DNA of 64,000 nucleotides. Source: Hymenopellis radicata (Eukaryota; Basidiomycota; Agaricomycetes; Agaricales; Physalacriaceae). Of this stretch, positions 32,498 through 44,827 are shown in pieces (within the stretch, counting starts at the first letter, position 1; each line of letters begins with the position of its first letter). The position numbers and the translations under genes are program-made. Location: assembly GCA_015501595.1 (NCBI GenBank), contig JADNRX010000191.1, positions 41,805 through 105,804 on the forward strand, written 5' to 3'. A model generated the notes under the pieces. It made no database searches. It saw only the letters and a program-made list of their open reading frames with translations, and had not been told where the DNA came from.

Positions 32498-32919
32498 TCA
32501 GTGGATACTAGCACGTCTCGTCAGCGCCAAAACAATGCATGAAGAGGTGTAAACGAACCTGTCGGGCCTAGGGGCTTGGAAGCCATTCCAGTGTGAAGAC
32601 TTGGGCAAGAAGACTTTTGAGAGGACGCAGTCACTGAGAAAGAGTTGGGCCAGCCTTCACGATACGACGAAGGTTATTGGATTTACAGGGTGGGCTTATA
32701 TGAGAACGGGGCGATTTGAGGGAGGAAGAGGTAGTGCCATGATTATATTTTTCGCTTCGGAACAAGGAGAAGAGGTCGTAGTAGCGTTGTGTACAATGAA
32801 GGAGGACTGGCGCTTGGGTGGACCGAAAGTGGTGATAGCTTCCGTTTAAATGACACGCGCTTCAGCAGATACAGAGGTGCGAGGTCGTGACTAGGACCAT
32901 CAACCTCCACGCGTCTGTT

Positions 32920-33830
32920 CTAGCCGTCGTCAGAAACAGGCGAGGGGGGCGTTTGGGAGGTGTCGTCCGGCAAGGGGATAGCTCGGGGTACCGGAAGATC
33001 TGTGAGGCTCCTGATAGCGCTGGACATACCCAGCCCGTTGGGCAACGTCGATTTGTTCGACGAAGATGCGAATGAAATCGATCCAGCAGGTGCACTGGAA
33101 GGGCGGCGATGAACCATTGGCGGATAATCATAAGATGAATAGGCAAGCGATTGTAGGTTAACCGGATAGGCAGCTGGAAGCGGACGTTGTGAGGACGGAA
33201 GCTGCATGCTGAGCAACGAAGTGTGTGAGGACGCCGCTGGTTCCGAAGAGAACAGCAAAGGGCTGTCACCTGCTGAATGACCAGAGTGTGAACTCGTGGA
33301 GGAAGAAGACGAGGAGAGGGGTAGCTACCGTGATGGTGAATAATGTCCGGCTGGTGCATTCCAGAGAGCGGCAGCGTTATCTGGGGGACGCGTGGATACA
33401 GCTGCGAGCGCGAAACGGCTGCCGGAATAAGACGAAGGGAGGGGTTGCATGTTGAGCGAATCCAATGATAACCGGAGAGAAAGCCAGGTTACCTGCCGTC
33501 GCCCCCGCTGTACTGCTCAAAGTATAACAAGAAATCTTGTAGTGTCGTCAGTGACGGCGCTCTCGGAAATACAGGAAGACTCACGTCTCGGACACGACTG
33601 GGACTCCAGTGCCTCCCATCCGTGAAGCTCTCCATGCCTAGGCCGGTGACCTCGGTGTTGGGTCCCCGTTCCTCCCAGACGTCGATGCAGCCTGAGCACA
33701 GTTCCCTGCGCTCGTCGGTGTCGAGGCGACTAGTAATCATCTTGAGCCACCCCAGCTCGACCGCAGCAAAAATCTTGTGCACATCCCGTATCGAGCGGAT
33801 TCTAACATTTTTACAGGTTGGCGTCTGCAT
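32920..33830 (-). CDS. Gti1/Pac2 (WOPR) family transcription factor
   Basis: From ATG 33830 the protein begins MQTPTCKNVRIRS and continues with the WOPR box: DVHKIFAAVELGWLKMI, LDTDERRELCSGCIDVWEER, and FTDGRHWSPSRVRD. After an intron of about 50 bases (GTGAGT...CAAG) it resumes FLLYFEQYSGGDGR. This gives the canonical WSPSRVRD-FLxYxE of the family and shows the splice is intact. Further exons supply a Ser/Pro-rich tail ending PPSPVSDDG at 32920, usual for these regulators. WOPR proteins bind DNA and control morphological switching, sporulation and mating-linked programs in fungi. It stands alone between F-box copy 2 and the oxygenase gene. Confidence 0.85.
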
Positions 33831-35009
33831 TCGAACGATCGAGATGAGGCGAGGAAGCCGGCTCCGTGTCTGCGCTTTCTATGCACAAAGTGGACGCGAC
33901 AGGCAAGATGGCCCAGGGCAGATTGATAATTACCGAATGAGAGATGTGAAATAAGAGGAGAGGACACACCGGACCGACGGTTCCTCTACGACGTGAGGGA
34001 GGTAAAATTGGAAGCATCGACAACTGGTCCGCGGTGTGAGTAAAAGAAAGTACGCGCCGAGAATAACGCACAGTTTCATTCATCAGCTGAGCCAGTCCCT
34101 TGTGCCGCCTTCGCTCGTGGGCCGATTGGTAAACTGCCCGATGAGTACGTCGGGGCAGCAAGAGATAGTGCGATAGCTGGTCGTCGGACTTTTGCAGGAG
34201 TAGAATGACTTGAAAGAGCGCGAGTTCGGGTAGAAGTAGGATGATCCTCTGGAATAGAGATCGAAATGGAGGGCAAGGGTCCGGATATATCACCACCGGG
34301 CTGGCTTTGCATACGTTGGGACCGGGTGTGGTTAGGCCCCTTGGAAATATGCTTGCGAGTACGTGTGTAAGGAGTTCCATCAGTTACTAAGGGGCATCTG
34401 TTACCCGATGGTGCCGCAAGAGTGCTGAAGGGTTTGGGGCGTCGCGACGGCTGACGATTACTCTCCGGTTTGGAAAGCGCAATTCTAAACATCGCACTGT
34501 TTACCAGGGAAGCGTGACTAGAAAATAACACTCACAGAGCAAAAATAACGTATTAGCGGTTTAGAATAGCGTTTAGAACGACAATAGCATGAGGCCGGTG
34601 CGAGCAAATGCGCTAGAGGGAAGACGGACAGCAAGGTGGGCGTCCTATCAAAATCGTGGCATCGAGCCATAGGCTGCATGTGTAGAATATGACAAGGTGA
34701 ACACAAGGCTGAATGTTCTGTTCAGAAGTCGAAAGATATAAGGTCGACGTTCTTGCGGACACGAAGGTTCGACCAAGTGAGTGTGTGGACCGTCCTACGC
34801 CGAGCACAGGTGATGCCAACATGTCTGAAGGTGCACGCGGCAAGGCACGCGGACTTACGCGTCTCCCTTCTTTGATCGCTCTTGACAGCCGTCGGATCAG
34901 TACTCCGTGTTGGATTTCCTGACACGTGTCATTTATCATCTTCTTCTACCATGACGGATCGTCGATACCCAGTACGTCTAGTGCCTTCCAACAGAACTCG
35001 ACAGTGTTA
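33831..35009. other. Stretch between WOPR gene and oxygenase gene
   Basis: A 151-codon minus frame (34076-34531) is rich in Ser, Pro and Arg and could be an exon of an unknown gene or an upstream WOPR exon. Other frames look random. I saw no RNA gene or element end. Confidence 0.3.
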
Positions 35010-36460
35010 ATGACATTGCAGACGCGTTCCGGGAATGTTCCACACCCGGCCAAACTCGATTGTATCCCCCCTATACCAGGTCGACTATGGCCTCGTTGGA
35101 AAGCGATACGCGGCAATTGGGGAGACAAACCAGCCACGCAACGGCAGATCAAGGCGGCCAGGAAAAAAGAAAACACAGTGTATACACAAAGAGTCGCAAA
35201 TCTCGACCAGTTTTTCAAAGAAAATCCAGGTAAGCGTCCAAAGTGAATGTTAGGGCAAGTGTACTAACAGACCCATAGATCATGTAATACAGTTGGAAAA
35301 TGTCGACTTACAGGAGCTCGACAGACGCCCAAAGGGCGACCAAACCCTCTTACACGAAGCCGAGGTGAAAGTAGAGAGGATGATCAAGCGCCAACAACAG
35401 GGTGTACGAACATCTACGTTGTGGAAAGATCGAACAGGAAAGCCACTGGTACTTCTTGCCAGCAGACATATGAAGGACGGAAAGGAAATCGTTGACGGAT
35501 TCACGGCAAGTGGATCCACTATTATTATTACTCACTTCGCTGACCATTTTGAAGGACGCGGAGGGTTTAGCAGACTTCTGCGAGACGCAACAGATGGTAC
35601 ATGACACTGGAGTCGAATTACCTCAGAGTACAGGCGATCAACGTCACAGAGAGAATATTGTCGAGCCGTTCATGAAGTACGAGCATGTAGACGCGGCCGG
35701 ACAAAGGCAGGGTTAGTGCAGATACGTATCTGCAATATGAAAGAGACTGACTGTCAGCATAGTGAGACAAGTCGTTACCGGAGTCAAGCACCATGTAGAG
35801 TGTTGGACAGAGCAGGGGAATCCGGTAAGTTTTCCGCGGTAATGTTTACAATACATCTAACAAAGACAGCAACACGGTTTGATGCCCTCAAAGGATGCGA
35901 TAGGGAAAAGCGCGAATGCTCACATGTCAACGATTCGATACATGTCCAACATTGATAGGCAGTCCGGACTGCTGAACAAGCTAACACAGCGCTTCTTCTC
36001 CAAGGTCCATGCCCAGGAACAAAGAGCATCAGCAGCCGGGCGTTGGTTGAAGACGAGGACTGCCAACACCCTGGGCTTAGCGACATTGTACAATGTCCAG
36101 ACCGCGACACATCTTGATCGAAATGATAGGTGGTGTAAGCTCACTAACTGGGGCAAGTATCGTGGCGGGATGTTCTATCTGCCCGACTTAGATCTGGTTT
36201 TAGAGTGAGCGTCGATTCAGCCACACGATTGGAAACTAAACTTACCCAGATACAATCCTGGGGATGTGGTCATCTTCGCATCCCATTGCCTGTATCATGC
36301 TATAGGACCATGGACACCCGAAGAAGCACACGAGGGCGATGTGCATCTTCCTGGTAGAGTTTCTTGGGTCCATTTCAACCACCAAGATGTCATGGAGCTT
36401 CTGGATGGTAAACCTGCCGATTGGATGTTGCAATATGGGTCAAACAGTACACGTATGTAA
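35010..36460 (+). CDS. 2-oxoglutarate/Fe(II) oxygenase-like protein (TET/JBP-like type)
   Basis: This is a multi-exon gene. The N-terminal exon has RLWPRWKAIRGNWGDKPATQ. Middle exons have TLWKDRTGKPLVLLASRHMK and LTILKDAEGLADFCETQQ. The catalytic double-stranded beta-helix follows: LGLATLYNVQTATHLDRNDR provides the HxD iron ligands and GGMFYLPDLDLVLE the next strand. An intron (GTGAGC...CCCAG) joins in phase to YNPGDVVIFASHCLYHAI with the distal His, and PGRVSWVHFNHQDVMELL gives the Arg for 2-oxoglutarate. This motif order is that of Agaricomycete oxygenases grouped with TET/JBP enzymes, which oxidise methylated bases. Function on DNA is inferred, not shown. Some internal frames (near 35530 and 35720-35900) were not cleanly joined, so a disabling change is possible. 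Confidence 0.65.
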
Positions 36461-36503
36461 GACCCGTGAATATGTAGTTCCATTGCAATCTATCAGCATA
36501 CAC

Positions 36504-39041
36504 TTATACCTCATGAGAAATCACAGAATGAAGGAACTGTAAGCGAAGATTTTCCACTGTATGTCCCATGACAGGATTGGGATACCGGTATAGAGGTGAT
36601 ACGGGATACGTGTCCAACGATTTGCACTGAATTAAGTGCATGCAGGTTAAGATGGCGTATACCCCGGAATCACAAGTCAGAAGGTGGCGCGGCATCTGCA
36701 AGAACGTTTTAACAAGACGAAAAGATGAAGGATGATTAACAACTTCACCTCTGTATTAGTATGAAAATGCGAGGAAGAGGACCAGCCAGGACGCCGCAAA
36801 CAAAGAGCATCAAACAATGTAACAACAGCCTGTTGAATGGTAGATAAGGAGGTCAGGTATATTGAGACCAGACCTACAGTCAGCAGCGCGATATCCCCCG
36901 TCTTGTCAGTTTTAGAGTTACTTGAACTGTCATATATCGTCACAGATGAGTCCTCGTAATCCAGAACGATCACCACCCATCTATCGGGATCACAACGTTG
37001 AAACGGTAAAATGATACGTCTCCAGGCGGGAGGCGGACATTCAACAGACGCCCACTATTACACATATCCTCCTCAGTTACATCAAGTACGTGGAATGGAA
37101 GGTACACACCATGATAGCGGGAATTGTAAGGATTTTATCCACCAGGTCAGACGCATCCGGAGGCAGGGACACCAACCCACTTTTAGACTTGGTAAAGGTA
37201 GTCCGGATGAAATCACTGCTCAAGAGGACGATGCCAGGAGGGTGTTCGGGCAAGGATATGTTCAAGATGGCGTCCAGCATCCCACCGGTGATAGACGCAC
37301 CGGGCCATAGAGAGTGAAGGTCCAGGTTGGTTAGAGGGGAAAGAGCGGGATGGCGGTACATGGGCAGTACGCACCCCTTGTACTGTATAAGGTATCAGAC
37401 GGGGTTTGACAGCTAGGAAGAGACTTACAGCTTTCAGGATAGCACCGACAGCAGGTTTGTACCTATTTTGTAGGGATGCTAGGTGGTGCTCGACCTGGGT
37501 ACATCCGTGGTTGGCCGTCCAACAGAGACTTCGACAAACGTCCTCAGAAAGAGTATCGGGCCAGGAAGACCAATGCGACATAGATCGCAAACTGGTAATA
37601 TGGTTCTGAAGATTGCGATAGGTGTCGTGGTTTAGACAGAACGTTCGAGCAATGACGGAGCTGATAGCATGGGGAATGAAGTCGACATCATGTAGGTTTG
37701 GGGCGTAGGAGTGGAGTTGTTCGAAGTCGACGTGTAACGACCACTTGGTAAACGCGCACGATACTTGGGATCCCAACAAGATACGGGAAGAAGTGGCCTG
37801 TACGCCGTTATGAAGGATCACGGGTAGCCTGGTTTCCGGAGTGGCATTTTGGGGTATGTCATTGGGCTGGAATATCGGAGAGGGCAATAACGGTGAACTA
37901 TGCAATACAGGAGAATTCGGTGATCCAGGTTCTGCCACAAGACGCGGAGTATGCAAAGTCGTGTGGTCTATATTGGGAACAGGACGTTCAATGTCCAGAG
38001 ATATGTGGCTGAGGACGGGAGAGGGGAATTGAGAGGGAGGTAAGGGAGTTAGCGGCGATTCCTGATCAAGCTGTAGTGTACGGTGGGGAATTACAATCTG
38101 ACAGTAAATTAGACATCGGAGCGTTACAGGAATACCAAGGGACTGACCATCAAACCAGAGGATCCGACTTTCACCGGTGTGGGAGGTATGCCTTCAATAA
38201 CTTTCGTTTTACGATGACCGTGAAGAGAGAGCATGTTAGTAGGAACAGCATGCCCTCCGTGTGCTTCGCCGGCCTGTTCTGTGTTGTCCGGGTTTGGATT
38301 ACTGTCAAACGAGAGTAACCCGTTGATATCGTCGACCGGACTTCTGTCCCGGATTTCTATGTGGCTTTCAGGAAGGTAATAGAATTAGACGAAGCCCCAC
38401 GTACCATCATAAACCACAACGCCATTACGCGGAGGAGCCATTCCGTCCAAAACGATTTCGGTGTCACAGAGCAACGTGGAGGGGTTGGAAGAGAGATGTG
38501 GAACAGCAGGATCGGAAGGCTGAAGAAGATCAGAGTATATCCAAGGAAGAAAGAGCAGGACTAATTACTAAAACATCGGAAGAAAACATAGGGTATTGCG
38601 ACACATCGGACCACGGAGCATTGGCTATAACGCCGGTAAAAATAGGAAACGAAGTCGTTAGAATATTCACTCACCCGGTATACTAGGCTCAACAGCCATT
38701 ACGCCACCACCTAGAACGACTTTAGGTTTGTTTGGGGCACGACGGCCACCCCGACGAGATACCCAGTTCGTATCGTCGAGACTGGATTTGAATCGGATAT
38801 TTGCAGTATAAGACGACGTGTTACTAGAGTTATCAAATGACGCGTTAAAACACGTCGAAAAAGTAAGAAGACGACTCACCTGTCTGGTGCAGCCAGAGAG
38901 GTGCCATGACTGTCGGTAGTGGTTAGTATCAATACAGGTATGAAGAACTATACAAACGTACGAGTTAGCCTGTCTCATAGGCGGCATGGTACGAAGAACA
39001 CGACAAAAAAAAGGGAAAAAGAGCCGAAAAAGAAAAAGCAA
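36504..39041 (-). CDS. Ulp1/SENP-fold (C48-like) protein with altered catalytic residues
   Basis: The C-terminal half is a Ulp1-type fold: LHSLWPGASITGGMLDAILN, VLLSSDFIRTTFT, then FQRCDPDRWVVIVLDYEDSS with VTIYDSSS. An intron splices NTE to MPRHLLTCDSGVYAILTCMH. In active enzymes the W of the first motif follows the catalytic His, and the nucleophile sits in DCG. Here the positions read R and S (DRWVV; CDSGVY). The N-terminal half (37956 upward) is Pro/Ser-rich and disordered-looking, with exons continuing to at least 38380. A possible first exon (38667-39041) contains SRRGGRRAPNKPKVVLGGG. Ulp1 proteins cleave SUMO; this one may bind without cleaving. It runs convergently toward the oxygenase gene. 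Confidence 0.6.
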
Positions 39042-39520
39042 GCAAGCAAATGCACGTAGTCTTCACAGATGACTAGCCGTCCTCGTGCACGAAGCAACTC
39101 AGGTAGTCGTTGGGCAAAATATTGGGCACACGCGGAAACCCAGTATCGAGGCCAAAACTGTCTGGTCAGACGTTGGTGGTACACATGCAAGGTGCACAAG
39201 AGTCGCAGCCAAATAAACACGTCGTCCGAAAAAGGAAATAACATGCAGATCATACCAGCACTCTCAAGTATTGTTTGACGAAGTTGTGCGTATAGCCCCC
39301 GTTCGATAACAGGACTTTGACATTGGCGTCTTGCCCCACAGCGCTCTGTGTATCGACGAACGGGCAAGGACGGCCAGCAGTTCGAGCACAAGGAAAGTGA
39401 GTGACAGCTGTGGGAATGCCTATGCCCAGGCCATCCTGTACAAAGCCTTGTCTTCCCTGTATCCCAACTTGGACGAAGAATGCAAAGCGTCCGACCTTGG
39501 GTAAGCATCTTCGGCGCAAC

Positions 39521-39997
39521 ATGGCTCCTGCTGCTAAAGATACACACTATACTATCTATAGGGTGACATCAGTCGACTTCGACGCAAATTTCTTTGGGCA
39601 CGCGATGAAAGCTCCATACAGTACGTATGGCAGCGAACTTGTTAAAACGCTGTTTGCGTCTCGACCGGCACTCCAGACTTTGACGTGTCGCTTAACATGG
39701 ACTAAGGAATACCCCAACATTCAGCAGATCATTGGCACGGTCACAGGATATACAGCTGACGACAAGCATGGCAAAGTGTCTCTTAGGCCACGGGAAGGAG
39801 GTATGATAGACCACGACTTGACCTTCGTCGTTGGTAAGAACGCCTATCTCAACGGCGGTCTTCGTTCCTAGGCACTAGCTTCTTTTCTCTGCAGACTGCA
39901 CAGGTCCGACGCAAGCCGGTGTCAAGTGGATACGATCTACAATCCGTCCGCGTGGATTGATCTCTGGCAGAGAATTATGTCGAGAACGACGGCTTCG
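39521..39997 (+). CDS. Unrecognised small protein
   Basis: ATG 39521 opens a coherent frame with TIYRVTSVDFDANFFGHAMK, LVKTLFASRPALQTLTCRLT and VSLRPREGGMIDHDLTFVV. A GTAAG donor at 39835 and a CTGCAG acceptor near 39898 join in phase to DCTGPTQAGVKWIRSTIRPR. The end is uncertain because later frames (for example SSEPILSFDETPMTGAGFLG, near 40090-40140) shift. I do not recognise the family. A further minus frame opposite (38975-39547) is probably a shadow. Confidence 0.4.
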
Positions 39998-41020
39998 CAG
40001 CAAGTGACTGATGCCGCGTCTCGACAGAACATGCGCCATGACGAGGGCGAATGGTTGAGTGTGGGTGGGGGTCCACCTTGAAACGATCATCCGAGCCTAT
40101 ATTGTCCTTCGATGAGACGCCCATGACGGGAGCAGGATTTCTCGGTGGTAAGGCTACGAATACAATGAGATGTGACTGACTGATCAAAAGCAAAGCACCG
40201 CACACAGCAAGGGTCTGGTATCGTCTCGGGGCTGCAGGCAAGCTGAACAACCTGAGTATACTTGACGTAGCTAGACTCACGATGGGACAGCGGTACCGGG
40301 GGTCTGAACGACGTAGCGAGGGACTACATACCGATGGTATGAAACAGACAAAGGTGAGGTGTGAATATAGTACCGGCCAGGACCTCTTGAACATTTGCTC
40401 GCCGACGTTTGCAGTAGCTGTTGGTACCTTCTTGGCCTATATAATTCGGTCCTTGGCATCACATGCAGCGTTGAGCCCAAGAAAGGTATCTTCCAAGTTG
40501 TCGAAGAACGACTCGGTGTAGGTGCTTTTGGGAGGGATAGTGATAGATGAGGGCAGGAGACAAGGTGTGGCAGAGAACGCGTAGTAAGAACACCAAAAAC
40601 ATGTAATGAAAGTTAGAGAGTACGATGCGAAAGGTAAACGAAGAACGACGTAGCAGAACGTTGAAGCCCCCGAGAGACGACAGCGATAGCGGAAATGTGA
40701 AGATGATAATTAGCAATGAGGTGATCATGTTGGGAAGGAACCCACGCCGTGAGGTTCAAGAAGAAGTCTTCATAAGTGCTGGTCACGCTGGTCGACTGGT
40801 GAGTACGAGGATGTCGCTAAACACGAGAGTACCACTGAGGCAAGAAGCCAGCCGACTAAATGAGACAGACCATTCAGCTAACAATATAGAGAACTTGAAT
40901 TCTCCGCTACTACAACCGCTGCTTACATGTACTACAAGATGATATACGCCGTGAGAGAAATGTTTGTACCAAGGGTCTTTTTACTAAAGGACACACCCGT
41001 TGACTGCCCAACCTGCAAAT
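39998..41020. other. Stretch with unclear coding content
   Basis: Possible 3' exons of the preceding gene occur up to about 40150. A 105-codon plus frame (40625-40942) and an opposing hydrophobic minus frame (40459-40728) have no recognisable content. No repeats or element ends were seen. Confidence 0.25.
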
Positions 41021-44000
41021 CTATTCATCCTCAGCCTTCTTAGCCGTGCTGGATCTAGTTCTTTTGGGAGATGCAGCAACAGTAGACGCTCGAGGACGTT
41101 TCACCCCCGCAGTGACCGGGGAAGTCATAGTGACAGTCTCGCCGCCAGTCGCCTGCTTGCCTTGTTTCGTGGACTGCCTGGTTGCCGGACTAGAGGGTTT
41201 AGGGGGTAGGCGAATAGTCAAAACCTCCTGGGATGGCTGGACAGAGGATTTGGAGGCGGCAGAAGCACTGGACGGCTTGAACATCCCAGAGCTCTTCCCA
41301 GAGGACACCGACTTCGAAGGGGATGATACGGGTTTGGAAGGGGATGATACCGACTTGGGAGGCGACGTCGTCTTGGATGGAGCGGTAATGGTCTTAGACG
41401 AGGACGCCACGATATTTGTCCTGAGAGAACCGGACTTGGAGTATGAAGAGTTTGGTGCCGGTTTAGCCACACCAGGCCTGGAAGAAGGCTGCTTGACGTG
41501 TAACCCGCTGAGAACTGCAGGTAGAGCAAGCACAACGACATGCTGGATATTCAAGGAAATGGAGGGCGGGTAAGGTGACTGGTTGGGTTCGGGAACATTC
41601 TGCCACGAGTTGATGGTGTGGGCGACGAGGCAGATTGCGTTATGAGGAATCTCGGTATGGCCATCACCGAAAAATTTTGCCGTAGGAGGGTTGGAGACGA
41701 GAGAATTCATCTGGTCGGGTGTACCAGTGAAATATCCCCTTCCGTCAAATATAGGCGCTTCGTAAAAGTCAACACATGTAGGAAGAACAAAGAGAGACAC
41801 ATACTAGGGTAGGTATAAGCTTGAACACCAGTATCAACAGTAAAACCGGCTCGAGGCCTGCTCAAAACGGGCGCTTTGACGGACGACATCGGCGACGATT
41901 CCAACGAGGCATCTAAGAAATATGAACAGAAGTAGCAGAGCAAGGACATCAACGTACTATTATCAATGGTCCATTGCACGGGGGAAACCCCCTTCTTAGA
42001 CGGTAAAGTCGAGAAGGCCAGAGCAGAATTTCCGATCTCCGGTACGTAGGTAACCGGGCCAGCAGAATAAGCCCCATTAAAGGCAAAGACTTTGTTCAAG
42101 ACGCCAGCCATCAGTCGGTAGGTCTGATCGTGGGCGCCAAACAGCAACGAGTGTTGTGCGATCTGACCCTTCTTGGTAGTTCTGACCAGAGGCGTACGCA
42201 AGTTCGACGAGTAGCACACACCCAACGTGTAATTCAACACGTTACGTCTGTTCTCCAGCCAGACCAGGCGTCTACCGGTGGTGGCAGTAGTTGTATATGG
42301 TTCCGTGGTGAAAAGGGCGGGATCGATGTTGCCAATCATAGCGGTGTCACCAAAGCTCTGGAAACGCAACATCTTGAGGAAAGGACTGATGTATAACAAT
42401 GAGACAGGCAGGAAATGAGACGTAGATGAAAACTTACATCAAATCCTCCTCCCGATATGATTTGCGAAAGACGGGATTGTCATACACGGCGGCCAGAAGC
42501 GGAAACTTGCGTTCAGCGACAGCCATGGTCACAAGGTGAGCCGGTCTACAAAGTGATGAGACAAGGTCAAAACGTAGGATACTACTTACTGCAGATCCTT
42601 GTTCGGGTGGCTTCGATAAAAGGTGTATAGCCTAGAAGTTTTTGACGTGATAGTCCGAGTGATAACGTGGTGCAAGTCCCATTCCTCCTCGGAAACCTGT
42701 TCTGGATCGTCGTCCAGCCTCTGAGAAGGGTAAGGTATACCAGGCAGGTCTTCCTCGTATACGGAAGCATCTACGGTTAAAATAAGTCATCGTCAAACAA
42801 GTCGCAGGCCACATACCACGTTCGAGAGCCGGAGAGAGAGGTGGATCAACCTCCATATCATCCACAGACGTGGATTTTTTGTGGATACGGCGCCGGGGAG
42901 CAAGCCGACGAACGTCCTCTTCACCATCAGACAAACTGAAAGGGTGGTTAGAGTTCATCATAGATGCCAAAAGAGCCAGATCTCACAGAACGTCTTGAGA
43001 CTCGGCTATCTCTGCCTCAGACTCGCCATCCTGATTGGCATTAGCAGGATCGTCTGCACTGTGCGATCCAATCCATCAACATGGCGAAACGGAACAAAGT
43101 GAGTCACATACTATTCAATATCCCACTGGTCAGAAAGGCGGTCAACATCGTCGGGTCCGTCAACGCCAGAGCCGGGTGGATCTACATGTCCCATGTCTTC
43201 GTCACCGCTGCCATCAGTCACGACAAAATCGTCTTTTTGATATCCATGCCTAGACACTCTCTGAGTAAGGGGTGCCGGCGAGGGCTCCCGAGACTCTTCA
43301 GCTTCGTCATCTATGAAAGGGTGTCTGCCCTTTCGTCAGTACAAGATGAACACATGATATAAAAGACCACAGACCTGGAGGAGTCATTGTCGTCGTCAGG
43401 GAGAGTGTCAACTTCAATGTGCTCGAAAGGAGGCAAGAGATCGTCGTTATCGTCGAAGAGGTTGGCACTAGAATCGTCAACACCATCCGGGACGTGAGAT
43501 TCAGTCAACTCAGATATGTCATCGCTAGAAGAAGGAAATAATGAGGTGGACATCCGATGCGGTCAAAAGCAAAACAAACGGCAGTGGTAAGTCGGGAAAC
43601 TGTGTCCTCAACGCCCTAAGTTGCGCGACAGCGGCAGACATTTTCGACATTGCATCGCTATTCTTGCTGTGCGCAGCGGATGCAGAGCTCTTTTTGGACG
43701 CGGCATGCCTAAGAAGACAACATGAGTCTGCGTCAAAGGAATCAACACATTAACGTACTTTGCACCGGTGTTATCACGTCCTCTGGTACCAATTGTCGAC
43801 GTAGACGATGAAGACAGCACGGCCGAAGATAGTGCTGTCTGCGTATGGGATAATTCATGCCTGCAGAACAAAAATTGATTTCATGAAGGGAAAGATAGCA
43901 AGCAGAAGGCTAAGGCGCACTTTTTTACCTGACCATGAGTGGTGGAACGAGAGGGCGTCGTAGGATTTCTAGACTGTATCAGTATAGCGACGGCAATAAG

Positions 44001-44254
44001 ACAACAAAGGCGAAACCTAGGTCGACCGGATCCAGGCATGGCCTTGCGGGGGGATGCAGGTCTACTGCAGTTGAGTACAGATCTGAAATAAGGAGGAGAA
44101 AGACAAACTTTTGAGGTGTCTTGTCTAGCACTAGAGTGCGAGGGCTTAGGGCGTGTCGGAGACTAGCATCAAGGTCAAACCTGATGGGACGAGTGTAGTA
44201 AGCAGACTAGCAGCAAGGGTAAGGTAGAAAGACGTACGCTTCGTCGTCAGACAT
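41021..44254 (-). CDS. Large multi-exon unknown protein, acidic N-terminus and basic Ser/Pro/Lys tail
   Basis: From MSDDEA at 44254 the exons give Ser-rich segments, then a helical piece KMSAAVAQLRALRTQFPDLP. A very acidic region follows (LFDDNDDLLPPFEHIEVDTL; GDEDMGHVDPPGSG). Next is a structured core: RLDDDPEQVSEEEWDLHHVI, FLKMLRFQSFGDTAMIGNID, YTTTATTGRRLVWLENRRNV, LNKVFAFNGAYSAGPVTYVP, then FDGRGYFTGTPDQMNSL and LNIQHVVVLA. The tail repeats SSPSKPVSSPSKSVSS and ends KRTRSSTAKKAEDE, nuclear-signal-like. Introns of about 50 bases separate the pieces. The order and composition suggest a real nuclear protein, probably a conserved Agaricomycete family, but I cannot assign a function. Confidence 0.55.
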
Positions 44255-44827
44255 GATGGAGGAGAGGGGGAAGGCAGGACACAATGGCTTTTGTATGAAA
44301 CCCCGATCTTTTAAACAGTAAACACACACACACCGCGGAGTTGAGTAAGGATAGACGATAGTACCATACATGCGGTGTTCCGAGGGAAGACGAGAAGTGC
44401 TACAGTGAATAGGATCCTCAGAATTCACGTCAACTGTGAAAGAAATCAATCAAGCCAAGCGATAAAAATTGAACGCACGGAATCAAGACCAGGATAAGAA
44501 AAGGTTTGCCAACAAACAAAACGAAGGAAGCAACACATAGGCTGAATATAACCAAAGATGAGGGAAACTGCACACCTACGAAATAGTAAGGGACGGAGAC
44601 GAATGTGCCCCAAACAAGGAGGCTAGCGTCATAGAAGTCCGACTTGTCACGAGACCCAAATGAAAGAATTCGAAGACGCAGTAGCAAGTGAATAGTACTG
44701 GACTGAATGGAGGAAATGCCTTTCAGCAAAGATGTGCGGCGGAGCAACAGAGAAGGAGAATCGAGCGATAATCAAGCCAAAGACACGTCACGACAACACT
44801 TATCGCCAAAAGGCAATCCGGTAAACC

